A stretch of 64,000 nucleotides of DNA from Amborella trichopoda (taxonomy: Eukaryota > Streptophyta > Magnoliopsida > Amborellales > Amborellaceae), in contig NW_006499799.1 of the NCBI RefSeq assembly GCF_000471905.2, positions 2,942,722 to 3,006,721 on the forward strand, in the 5' to 3' direction. The notes under the pieces were generated by a model. That model searched no databases. It saw only the letters and a list, made by a program, of their open reading frames with translations, and had not been told where the DNA came from. The position numbers and the translations under genes were made by a program. Of the stretch, positions 11,221-21,800 are shown piece after piece (the first letter of the stretch is position 1; each line of letters opens with the position of its first letter).

Positions 11221-13130
11221 ATCATTTTTTTTATTTTTATTTTTTTTGTGAAGGCGTGTTTAAGGTCATCCCTCTGGGACTTGTTCGAAACAGTTTAATG
11301 TCATGCGGCCAGAACGTGCACTATGGTCTAAGGTCATACAACTGGATTGTGGTGGTGGTGAATGACAGTCTGTGGAGGCCATGGAGTGACTATGGTGGTG
11401 GTTTGTCTCCCTTGGGGAAATGGCATTAGGCTACTTATGTAATATGGATGATGTATGAAATGTGAGTGAATGATGGTGACCCACTAACTTACAACGAGTA
11501 TGGATGGCAGAATGGTTCATCATTTTGTGAGCGCGGGTGAGACTCACTGGGGAATTAGGTATGGTGATGAAGTGAATGGACACACTAGGGAGGTAATGAA
11601 GGTGGCACATGCACACTAACAGATAAGTTAGGGAAGGCATGCGTGAAAGTGCATGTAAAGGTCATACCTCCGGGACCTGTGCAAAATAGTTTATCGTCAT
11701 GTAGCCAAGATGTTCACTATGGTTTAAGGTCATACAGCTGGACCGTGGTTATCTAGTTTAAAGTCATACAACTAGGACCGTGAAGTTTAAAGTCTTGCAA
11801 CTAAACCTCTACTACAGTTTAAGGTCATATAGTTTGGACCATGGTGCTGAGTCCTTTAACGTCATGCAGCTAGGACGTGCACAATTGTTTAAGGTCATAC
11901 AGCTGAACCGTGCAGTTTAAGGCCGTGCAACTATACCGTGGTTATGTAGTTTAAAGTCATACAAGTAGGATCGTGCAGCTTAACGTTGTGTAACGAGACC
12001 TCAACTACAGATTAAGGTCATATAGTTTGGACCATGCAGTTTTAGGGTAGTGCAACTAGACCAAAGCTATGCAATTTTAAGGTCATGCGGCACAGACCAA
12101 GGCTATGAAGTTTAGGGTTGTGCAACACAAACTAAGGTTGTTTAGTTTACGATTGTGCTGCATGGACCGAGGCTGTGCAGTTTAAGGTCGTGCAACATGG
12201 ATCGAGGTTGTGCAACTTAGGGTCATGCAGCACGAACCGAAGTTATCCAGTTTACAGTTCGGCAGCACGGATCGAGGCTGTACAGTTTAGGGTCACGCAG
12301 CATGGACCGAGGCTGTGCAGTTTAGGGTCGTGCAGCATGAATCAAGGCTGTGCAGTTTAGGGTCATGCAGCATGGACCGAGGCTGTGTAGGTTACAGTCG
12401 TGCAGCATGGACGAGGCTTAGGGTTGTGCAGCACGAACCGAGGCTATGCGGTTTAGGGTCGTGCAGCATGGACCGAGGCTGAACAGTTTAGGGTCATGCA
12501 ACATGGACCAAGGCTGAGCAGTTTAGGGTTGTGCTGAATAGACCGAGGCTGTGCGATTTAGGTCGTGCAGCAGGAACAAAGTCTGTACAGTTTAGGATCA
12601 TGCAGCTCAGACGAGGCTGTGCAGTTTAGGGTCATGCAGCATAGACCGAGGCTGTGCAGTTTAGGGTTGTGTAGCATAAACCGAGGCTGTGGAGTTTAGG
12701 GTCGTGCAGCATGGACCGAGGCTATAAAGTTTAGGGTCGTGCAGCACACATCGAGGCTACGCAGTTTAGGGTCGTGCAGCACGGACCTAGGCTGTGCAGT
12801 TTAGGGTAATTCAGCATGAACCGAGGCTGTGCAGTTTAGGGTCGCGCAGCACTGACCGTGGATATGCAGTTTAGGGTTATGCAACAAGGACCGAGGCTGT
12901 GCAATTTAGGATCATGCAACACGGACCGAGGCTGTTCAGTTTAGGGTCATGCAGCATGGACCGAGGCTAAGCACTAGCCTAGGCAGCTCAGTTTAGGGTT
13001 GTACAGCATGGATCGAGGCAGTGCAGATTAGGGTCATGCAACACGGACCGAGGCAGTGCAGTTTAGGGTCGTGCAGCACGGACCGAGGCTATGCAGTTTA
13101 AGGTCGTGGAGCATGAACCGAGGCTGGGTC
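11221..13130 (+). repeat. 3' region tandem array; regular ~35-bp unit from ~12170 to 13110
   Basis: The first part (11221-12130) has irregular ~40-55-bp units of the type GTTTAAGGTCATACAGCTGGACC. It grades into a regular array of about 27 copies of a 35-bp unit with core GTTTAGGGTCGTGCAGCA and GACCGAGGCTGTGCA. Elements D (40641-41420) and E (21541-21800) carry short versions of the irregular part only, so the regular array expanded in C. Short open frames through it are repeat artefacts. Confidence 0.9.
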
Positions 13131-13910
13131 GCCATGTAAGTAGAACTCCATGGAGAATAGATCTGTGGATGGCAATCCGACTCCTTGAGGATAAAATGGT
13201 GAAGACCATCACAAACTGAGGGCTTAGATGGAAATGGTAACCTGATGAAGGATGGCCAATAGAAGCGGACTTCACTAGGGCTTAGGGCGCAAGCATGGCT
13301 CCCTAGGGTGAAAGATGAGACTCTATAGAGAATTGGCTTATGACAGGTAACCCGACTCCTTAGGGATAAGGTAGCTTGGTGTGAAACAGACCCACTGGGA
13401 ATTGAAGAGGTAAGAATGACCCTTACTCCACTGGGGATAATAGGCTGCAGTATGGGTGTGACTTCTATGGGGATGAGGAATAGTGGCCTGCCCCTGACTC
13501 CATTGGGGATGATAGGTCATGTCTTGGGTGCAATGTCGTGGGTACAACTCCACTGGAGACGACAGGACACAAGGATTTAGCTGGAAATAGGCGACAATAG
13601 ACGACTTGAAATACAGTCGGCGTTAGGTGTAGCAATAATTGTTTCTTGTGAGTGTTCAACTGGCGCTGAGTTCTGAAAAACACAATTGGCGCTGGATTGT
13701 TAAAACTCAACTATTACTGTGAATGAGTCGTAACATTGTTTGAACACAACCAGTGCTAAGTAACTCGGCACTAAGTTCATTTGAAATTCACCAGGTGCCA
13801 AGTCGATCGGCCCTAGGGTTTTTTGGAATTCGCCCAACGCCAAGTCAATCGGTGCTAGGGTTGTTTGAAATTCGCCTGGCGCCAAGTCAACCAATAGAGT
13901 AGCCGACGCT
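13131..13910. repeat. Two further degenerate repeat families in the C 3' region
   Basis: At 13131-13580 units of about 60 bp contain CGACTCCxTTGGGGATxA; element D has a few equivalents at 41430-41530. At 13610-13910 units of about 40-60 bp contain TTTGAAATTCGCCxGGCGCCAAGTC followed by CGGxxCTAGGG. Both families are decayed and code for nothing convincing. Confidence 0.7.
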
Positions 13911-15185
13911 AAGCATGGATTGCCACTTGAGTAATGACCTGAGCCTTACCTGTCCAGCCCATTTGTTTTAGTTTTATAGGCGGCGATGAGTATTGACTCA
14001 GGCCTCGGGTCAAAGCCCGTCCCGGCTCATCTTCGTTTGGCTTCCCTTGGACGCAACTGGGATTCTCAATTTGTGAGGGGTGTACGAGGGTAGTGCATGC
14101 TACATACGGAGGACGGTAAGACCCCGTTTTGCCTCACTTTTGACCAAAGGTAAAAACTTGAGAAAAATTTTAACGATGAGCAAAGGGTGCACGATAGAAG
14201 TTCCGACAAATGGTAAGGGAGATTCCGGTAAGAGGTCAAGTGTTTCGAGAAACCTTTCAGGGAATTTTTCAGTAAGCAAAGGTTTTTGTAGGAAAGCTTT
14301 TTTGGCAAGCAAGACTCTGCTGAGGATTTGCAAGAGTTTTGCGGTTAGCACAAGGGGCTTTTTGAGAAACAGAAAAACTCTGACATGGGTATTTTGAAGG
14401 TGGAAGAGGCGGAAAGTGTAATGGTAGGAATTTCTGCAAGTCTTGAGAAAATTTAGGGGAGTTTTATGGGGCTTCCCGGGGGTTATAGTGATTTTTCAAA
14501 GGTTTTTGTGACTTCCCGACCAAAAAAAGCCGCAAAGGAAAAATCTCTAAGTGAGTTTTTCCAGCGTTGTTTGTGAATTTGCAGAGGTTTTGATGACTTC
14601 CCAGCAAGAAACACAAGCGGGGGAAGTCTTTCATTGGGTTTTTCCAGTCATGTAGAAGAAATTCCAAGAGGAAACTAAAGCGACAAAATGATTGCAGGGA
14701 AGGTGAACAGTCATGGGAGGTGAACCATCGCCCTTGGAAATCGTGCGACCATTAAGGGGGTGTGCAAACTTAGGCTCCAAAAAAGAGGAGTCTTGGGAAG
14801 CGAATAGTCGTGACAGGGTATGCTTTCCATCATCGGAAAGTTCCTTGCCAGGTCTAGCCCTCTTTGTATGTTTCATACACAGGTCGAATGGATCCTACGT
14901 TGTATGTTTGATGTAAACGTCAGGTGAGATATCTGACTTGTATGTTTGATATACACATCAGATGGACTGAAGCTAACTTCTTGGAGTGGCTTCGCTTCAT
15001 CTTCTGGCCTGTAACCATCCTCTTACTCGTCAGATGAATTGAAGCTAACTCTCCAAGTGGTTTCGCTTCTACTTCATGAGGAGGACCTTTCTTTGGGCCT
15101 GTAACCTTCCTCTTATCCTCAGATGCAAGAATGAAACTATAGATTTTTGTTTGTAACCATCCTCTTATCCTCAGGTGCAAAAGAC
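13911..15185. other. Conserved 3' region of element C upstream of the candidate poly(A) site
   Basis: No gene is supported. Stretches match 42010-43440 of element D: CAATTTGTGAGGGG near 14070, CTTGCCAGGT near 14845, and GATGGATTGAAGCT with the CTTCGCTTC block at 14950-15060. The near-duplicates TGTATGTTTGATxTA at 14900 and 14940 are local repeats. On the + strand this would be the 3' untranslated part of the antisense transcript proposed for this family. Confidence 0.45.
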
Positions 15186-15189
15186 TTGC

Positions 15190-15249
15190 AACCTCCCAAG
15201 TAAGGGGCTTCTTTAGCTTGTAACTCATAACTGTTTTTACTGCAATAAA
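15190..15249 (+). terminator. Candidate poly(A) signal of the antisense transcript in element C
   Basis: On the + strand, TTGCAACCTCC and CTTGTAACTCATAACTG lead into GCAATAAAAAGAGTTA, with AATAAA at 15244-15249. Element D has the same order at 43448-43507, with AATAAA at 43502-43507, although the surrounding sequence has diverged. The signal lies 57 bp past the minus-strand stop of pol (15306-15308), so the two units would converge tail to tail. UGUAA elements plus AAUAAA fit a plant polyadenylation region. Confidence 0.5.
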
Positions 15250-15305
15250 AAGAGTTAGAGTTTGTTTAAACTGTCTTTCTGATTTTCACGTCGAGTCTTT
15301 TTTTC

Positions 15306-16400
15306 TTAAATATGCATTATGGATAGTACTTGTTTGATATGGGGCATTGCTTCCCCTCCTTCAGGATGTACTAGTATGTAGGCTCTGTTAGGCGAGACCT
15401 TTTTTACTATAAAGGGACTTTCCCACTTAGGCTCAAACTTCCCTTTCTGCCGGCCAAGCATAACAATAGGCCTCTTAAGAACTAAGACTAAATCTCCACG
15501 GGTGAATGAGCAGATCTTGATAGACTTGTCAAAATCCCTCTTCTTCTCCCTTGGCTGGGTTCAAGGTTCTACTGAGCCTCTAGCGTCTTACCATCAAGTG
15601 CATCCAGTTCTTGATACCGGAGCCTGACTCTCTCATCTTCAGTCATTCCTTGGTGAATAGCGACTCGCAGTGAAGGGATTTGTATATCGAGAGGCAAAAC
15701 TGCTTCACCCCCATAGACCAGAGAATAAGGAGTGGAATCAATAGCATTTTGGATAGTAGTACGATAAGCCCATAGTGTTTGGGGAAGATTCTCATGCCAG
15801 TTCTTCCTTTTTTTTTATACTGACTTTCTTAAAACGTTGCATAGAGTCTTATTGAAAGCCTCAGCTAATCCATTCGCCCTAGGGTGGTACATAGTTGAGT
15901 ACCTCCATTAGAAACCGAACTGGTTAATTAAGCGATCAATGTGATGACTCCTAAATTGAGGACCGTTGTCAGATATAATTCGGTCACTCCGAAGTGATAT
16001 ATGAGATGATGTCGAATGAAGTAGGCCACTGCTGTCCCAGAAACCTCCTTGAAGGAGACCGCTTCAACCCACTTAGAGAAATAATCTGTTGCAGCTAGGA
16101 TAAAAACATGGCCCATTGCGGAAGGAGGTTCAATAGGCCCTACGATGTCCATATCCCATTGTGAGAAGGGCCATGATGCAACCGTAGGGTGTAAGGGCTC
16201 TAGAGGCTGGTGAACCAGGATGCAGTGTATTTGGAATACTTGGCACTTTTTAGCATAGCTTAAGTAATTGGAGATCATGGAAGACCAATAGAATCCCAAC
16301 CTGCATATTCGTTCATAGAGCTTAGGATCAGACTGGTGCAGTCCACAAACGCATGAGTGGACTTCTTCTAACACCTTATTTGTTTCTTAGATATCGATGC
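15306..16400 (-). pseudogene. Element C: integrase pseudogene
   Basis: Minus-strand integrase, read from 16400 down. The zinc region shows HSCVCGLHQSD and a degraded second half. The core has WDMDIVGPI with the first catalytic Asp and the conserved TDYFSKWVEA. The second Asp region is frameshifted near 15990 (FGVTELYL...). Past it come WAYRTT, STPYSLVYGGEAVLP and a C-terminal WESPFIVKKV-like stretch. A stop at 15306-15308 ends the polyprotein. The subfamily is that of element D (MDIVGPINPPSA) and differs from F and B. Confidence 0.85.
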
Positions 16401-17705
16401 ATCTAAGAAGAATGTCGTCAAACGACTGTCTGAAGAGAGCATCTCCTTCAAGGAGGGTATACTTGGTAGACATTCGACATATGTTGTTGCATTCGGCACG
16501 ATCTTCCTGTAGCCTGCCATGTTTTAGGAAACTAGTGATGGGCTCTCTCCAATCTTCTACCTGCTCAATTTCTACACATATTGGGTCAAAGAATTATGGT
16601 TCTTGATTTCGACCCTTAGATCATTAACTCCATGTTATTCCTTGCTCAGTCTTGATTACTTCTTTGGCAGATAGAAGTGCTCCAAATGGATAAGGAGGGC
16701 ACTCATGGAAGATATTTCTCTCATCATCCGCATCGACCTCGGTTCTTAGTTCTATGTGTCTCCATTCTGCCTCCCATACAAGCGTGGGTCTTGATGAGGA
16801 CAACTGAATTGTAGCGCCGAGTTTCACAAGTGAACCAGCCTACGAGTTTAGTCTTCTAGGGATATGACTCAAGGATACGTCCTCAAACTTGGCCATATAC
16901 GATTTTGCAGTATCGTGACAAGGCTTGAGAGTGTCTTTTCTCACATCATAGATCCCTTTGAGCTATCGGATAACCAACTCAGAGTCGCCATATATCTGAG
17001 CTGCTTCAAGTTGAGGTCGAAGGATATCTCCAGTCTAATTATAAGGACCTAATATTCTACCTCATTATGAGAACCGGCTTGAGTGAGAGAGAAAGAAAGT
17101 GGTAATATTCCTCCTCTAGGAGTCAGGAATACTACTCCGGTGCCTCCTTGATCAGATTGGAATGCTCCGTCGAAGTACAATTCCCACACATGAACAAGGT
17201 TAGCACAAAATACTTATTCATCAGGGAGGTCGCTTGATAGAGGAGATTCTGCAAGTACGGGGTGCGCTGCGAGAATGTCACCCAAGGCCTGGCCCTTGAT
17301 GGCCCTCTACGGGACATACGTGATGTCGAACTCCATCAACAATAATGCCCACTTAGCAAGGCATCTCGACAAGCATGGGCATGTCATGAAAAACTTTACA
17401 GGATCAGCTTTCGATATAAGTTTAACTTCATGACCAAGCAAGTAATAGCAGAGTTTTTGTACTGTGAAGATCAGGGCCAAGCACATCTTCTCAATAGGGG
17501 GATAATTCTTCTTAGCCCCTTGCATCCTGCGACTGAGTTAATATAATGCAATCTCTTTTCCCTCTTCATTGTTTGTGCCAACAATGCTCCGAGTGACTTG
17601 TCTAAAGCAGTCACGTATAGAATGAGGGGTTTCTCAATACTGGTATAGAGAGCACTGGAGGGTTGAGTAAATAATGCTTGATGTCGTCAAGGGCTGCTTG
17701 ACATG
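16401..17705 (-). pseudogene. Element C: RNase H, second RNase H and integrase linker
   Basis: From the right, the RT-linked RNase H is represented by AKKNYPPIEKMCLALIF and CLAKWALLLMEFDITYVP (17307-17525). The second RNase H follows (about 17280 to 16990) with WELYFDGAF, carrying the first Asp, and GSHNEVEY, carrying the Glu. A charged linker (about 16830-16400) leads to integrase. Several stops interrupt it. The order RNase H, second RNase H, integrase is diagnostic for Tat-lineage elements. Confidence 0.8.
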
Positions 17706-17965
17706 CTTCATCCTATATTAATGGGGTATCTTTCTTTAGTAGGTGTGTAAAGGGTTTACAGCGACCTGAGAGGTTCAAGATGAACCTGCGAATGTATACC
17801 AGTTTCCCTTGGAGGGAGCGCAGTTCTCGAAGTGTAGTCGTTGACAGAATTTCTTGGATTGCCTTGATCTTGACTGGCTCAACTTCAAGCCCTCGATGTC
17901 TGACGATGAACCTCAAGAATTTTTTCAGAGCGCACGTCAAAAGCGCATTTTAGAGGGTTCATTTT
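17706..17965 (-). pseudogene. Element C: C-terminal tail of reverse transcriptase
   Basis: Only the end of RT survives: LKMNPLKCAF, IVRHRGLEVEPVKIKAIQEI, RELRSLQGKLVYIRRFI and LLKKDTPLI. Palm and fingers, including the YxDD motif, are missing. Reading upstream, the sequence passes straight into gag (SMSELIS), so roughly protease plus most of RT was deleted in one step near 17965. Confidence 0.8.
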
Positions 17966-18290
17966 AATTTAGAGATCAACTCTGACATGGAGGTCGGATT
18001 AGAGCCCTCAACATGTAGAGCGATTTCGGGTTGCATGTTCCACACGCTAGTTTGGACTGCTTCCTTCTCAAGCATAGGATAAGGATGGCGGGAAGCTAAA
18101 TTTCTCGATCTTGATATGAACTGATCCACTGGCTCATCGAGGTCTTGAGTCAAGGTGAGAAGTTCGATGGTTTGAATCTCTCTCTCTCGACCTCATAGAA
18201 GCGTTGATAGAACAGTTTCTCCATCTCCTCCCATGTATGCACTAAGTTTGTAGAGACATGGTGTTAAAAGACCAATAGCTGGCATTTTGA
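17966..18290 (-). pseudogene. Element C: gag core fragment
   Basis: The minus strand encodes a retrotransposon gag core: a tryptophan-type start near 18220, LTQDLDEPVDQFISRSRNLA, then the hydrophobic C-terminal helices with MQPEIALHVEGSNPTSMSELIS. The same order occurs in element B at 33930-34100 (NMLPEIALHVEASNPPSMSELIS). The fragment is cut at 17965, where it joins RT, and at about 18290, where it meets the antisense frame of E. Confidence 0.75.
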
Positions 18291-21203
18291 TGGAGGTGAG
18301 GAGGGAATTACTCTCCTGGACCTGTACTTCATAAGTGGATTGCCCATGCTAGGGGAGATGTACGAAGAGTTTGTACTCAACAACGGGGCTATTTTTGCAG
18401 ACCAGTCCATTGATGGAACGTCAGCCCCTCCTGGTCTCCATGAGTTGTTGAGATTTACCAGCTTTTACACTCAGAGACCAAACTCAAGTTAGGAGGGGTG
18501 CATTTTAAGGGATCGAGAGACTATTTTCACGAGGACAATCGAGATGGTGAGGGCGCTAGTTTGAGCGCCCAGTGGGCGGATAAGGCATTAGAGTAGAGGC
18601 AATCAAGGCCTCAAAGAGACCAGTTGCTCTCCCCAAAAGAGGGGACAAGGACCATGTGTACCTGAAAGCCTACTTGGTCCTTTTCTTGTGCAAATTTGCC
18701 CTATCGGGGGCAAGGGGCTACATCATCCAGCTGGGTTGCTTCTATGTTGCTTGCATGATGGCTCAAGGAAAGGATTTGCACTGGTTCAATCTATTATGTA
18801 TAGCATCTACCATGGGTAGGGGGCTATTGCGTGCGACAAGGCTCCCTCGAAGGACAATAAGAGTAAGGTCTTAGTAGCGAAGGCTCTCCCGAGTGTTTCA
18901 TGATGAGCTTCCCAGTCCACTATGTCTTTGGGTGGCTCTCGGTATACTTCCCTGAGAGGAACATTGTTCTAAATGAGAGTCTTGCGATGGCCACCTGCCC
19001 TCACATGCTGAAAATTGTCGAGATGATGGCTGCGTTTAGGGGGCCGAGAGAGGCCCATAAGCTTCAGACTGATATCAGTGGGAACCCCTTTTCGGTAGGT
19101 GGCCCCACTGATAATGTATATATACCCTTTGGTGAGGTCTTCGACGGGCTGACTACAGAGACAAAGGAGGCCATGTACCTTGTGAGCGTGAGGGGCTGCA
19201 TCCTTCCATACAGGGGTGTGGGACATAAAACGTTGGAGGACTATTTCCTTCATCGTTTCATGTGTCAGCATGGCCTGGACCAAGGATGTTATTTTAGCAT
19301 CTCTTCGAGAAGAAGTATGGGAAAAAGGGAGCGATGCACGATCATGAGGCCCTTGGAGTGAGTCGTAAGGCCTTGACCCACCTCAACATGAGAATGGTGT
19401 GGGAGACTTGTCTTCACCTCATGGGGTTGAGCAAGTTTGTGATCCCTCATTATGGCCGTGTGTGTCACGCAACAGAGAGTTATTGGCGGTGTTGGAACAT
19501 CACCAACTGCTTGTATTGGCACTCCGACCATCCATGAAAGGCCATCAACAGTGCCAAATGCGACGGCAGGGCTGAGAAGTGTTTTGCTCCTCCTTCTTTC
19601 TCTAAACATTTTGAGTTAAACCACTATCCTGTCAATTGGAGAGAGCTTTTCGAGCCTCATTTCTTGAACAAAGGCGATGCTGGCATGGAATATCTATCTC
19701 TTGAGGGCGATATTCCATCTTTGGGTGGATTAAGGGACGTGTGGTCCTGGGTCGCGAAGAAAGGCCTGCCCAGGACCTAAATGCTTTGATATGCAATGGG
19801 CCCTACACTGGCTTAGCTGCTAGGCCCAAACGTGGTATGATAGCTCCCATCATTTCAGAGCCAGGAAGTGAGCCCCTAAGAGGATGGGAAGAGAAGCAAG
19901 GGGGACAAAAGAGATGGGAGACAAAGGGTCCCAAGTCTGTTCCCGCTCTTTTGAAAAGAGGCACCCACATGAGCAAAAAGGGCTTGTCCACTTCTGCCAT
20001 GTCACCGTCGCCTCCACATGTCAAGCGTGCGAGAGTGGAGGCATGTACAATCTCGACTCAACCTCCCACAACATCCACTCTGGCTCCGAGAGTAGAGCCG
20101 GAGACTACTGTGGCTCGGCTCAAAAAGTCAAGCCTGACCTCATTCAGCTTGAGGCATGAGTTAAGAGGGACCTCTTCTACAGCAGAGGTGGTAGTGACAC
20201 CTCCTGTCGGCAGCCCCACTGGGTCTCCTGCGTGCTATTCCATGAGTCCAAGAGAAGTTCTTTGTGCCTTCACGGAAGAGGGGAATGGTGAGGCTATCGA
20301 TGAAGTTTCAAATGCTGAGACAGTGGTTTCGGAAGTGCCTTCCCCGATCCCGGCCTAAAGTGGAGTTAGAAATAGATCCTCCCTTGGAGTTTCCTCCTTC
20401 ATAGTTGGTGATGACACTAGGCTCGACACCAGTTTTAGAAGTGCAAGCTGAAGAGACTTCATCTGAGCCTCTTGCAACCTCTGATGAACCTTTGACTCTT
20501 GTGGTCAGGGTTCTGTCTTTCGAAGTTCCTCCCCTTTTTGCATTTGGTCTTTCAGTTCCTCCCCCACCGACACCAAATGTGAAGGCGCACTTGGTGAGGT
20601 GTATGCCAAACTTAGGCCTCCAAGGGCTAAGAGAATGTCCCTTTTCTAACCTTAGAGTGGAGGTAGAAGTTGTCAAGGCTTGTACAACCAGTCTAAAGGT
20701 TGTGTACTATGATGAGGAGGTCTTTGACCAGCTCAAGCGGTTGTTGCGGAACATCGAGGATTGGGGAGGTGAAGCTCTTTAATGCGAGATTGAAGGGCAA
20801 GCATCTTATTCGGCTAGCTTGGCCACTTTAGAGAGAAACTTGGCTAGCCAGCAGGCTCTCATGAAGGACCATGAGAAGATGAAGGCTCTGCTTACTTCCC
20901 ATCAAGCTCGTCTCGTGGAGGATGAAGCGACTCTCTCTAGTGAGATCCAAACCATGGAGGATGAAATAGTAATGTTGCAAGTTCGTGTGACCCGGTTAAC
21001 AACCCAGCAAAGCTAGCGGCAGGCAGAGATACATCAAAAAGTCTCAACAATTGGAGGGGCTGAGTTCTGAGATGGCAGCAGTCAGTGATTCATCGAATGA
21101 AGTTTCTCAAGCCATTTCTCATCTTAAAGAGTGGAAGCAAGTTGCGCTGGGGTGCGCAGAGGAGATAAAGGCGAAGATTCACGAAGGTCTCAATCATTTT
21201 TAG
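18291..21203 (+). pseudogene. Fragment E: antisense extra ORF with plant-mobile-domain-like region and coiled-coil end
   Basis: The + strand frame opposes the gag/pol remnants on both sides. Its N-terminal half (18640-19540, several frames) matches the general pattern of the plant mobile domain (aminotransferase-like, PMD): YLKAYLVLFLCKFAL, VACMMAQGK, FPVHYVFGWLSVYFPERN, MYLVSVRGCILPYR, HRFMCQHGLDQ and YWRCWNITNCLYW. A Ser/Pro-rich middle (19741-20780) follows. The end (20819-21203) is heptad-like (LERNLASQQ, EDEIVMLQVRVTRL), ending at TAG 21201. Stops and frame changes occur near 19362, 19538, 20356 and 21016. Extra ORFs, some antisense, between pol and the 3' LTR are known in Tat/Ogre-type elements. 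The PMD assignment is pattern recognition and needs a profile search. Confidence 0.6.
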
Positions 21204-21540
21204 GGGTTCATGAGCTCCACACTCTTTTTTCGCTTTCTCTTCCATCCCATTGGTGGATTTTGAGATCTGTTCAAGTTTTTGAAACGTTTTGACACATGTA
21301 TGAAATGATTCTTCTTCTTTGCTTCTTCTGTCTTCTTTCCTTGATGGCTCACTTCCATTGTTTATGTTTTGTGCCTATCTTTTATCCCCTCAAGAGGGGG
21401 GTAGAAGATGAGCTGGAGGTATGCTGGAAGTGAATTTGAACCCTTCCATGCTTGAATTGAAAGTCCGTCAGAGTTTATATCTAAGTCCTTGGAGCATGTA
21501 CCATTTCTAGCTTTCACAAGAACACCATATCTTTTTTTTC
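21204..21540 (+). other. 3' flank of the antisense ORF
   Basis: T-rich noncoding sequence between the coiled-coil stop and the repeat units. Its last part (CTTTTTTTTCATTTTTTTAGTGAGGCGTG) is homologous to 11220-11270 and 40630-40655, the entry to the repeat regions of C and D. This anchors the order: antisense ORF, then repeats. Confidence 0.55.
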
Positions 21541-21800
21541 ATTTTTTTAGTGAGGCGTGTTTTAAGTCGTGCCTTCGAGACCGTGTGTGTGACATAGTTT
21601 AGTGTCGTACAGTCAGGACATGTGTGTATAGTTTAAAGTCGTATAACTTGGACTATTGTGCGAAGCAGTTTAGCGTCATGTGATTAAGACATGGGTGTAT
21701 AGTTTAAAGTCGTATAACGTAGACTATTGTGTGAAGCAGTTTAATGTCGTGTGGCTAGGACATGTACTAACAGTTTTAAAGGTCGTGTAGCTTGGACCGT
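21541..21800 (+). repeat. Short 3' region repeat block in E
   Basis: Five to six units of about 45-50 bp have the pattern GTTTAAAGTCGTATAACTTGGAC and GTTTAGCGTCATGTGxxTAxGACAT. They are the same family as the irregular part of the C array (11221-12130) and the D array (40641-41420), in the same orientation, but much shorter. Confidence 0.8.

Noticed and set aside
12175-12360. Small repetitive ORF
   Set aside because: It is a translation of the 35-bp array.
11221-13130. Possible CRISPR-like array
   Set aside because: Units are contiguous, without unique spacers, and the context is a plant retroelement.
19803-20676. Minus-strand frames opposite the antisense ORF
   Set aside because: Composition and domain signs favour the + strand; these are shadows.
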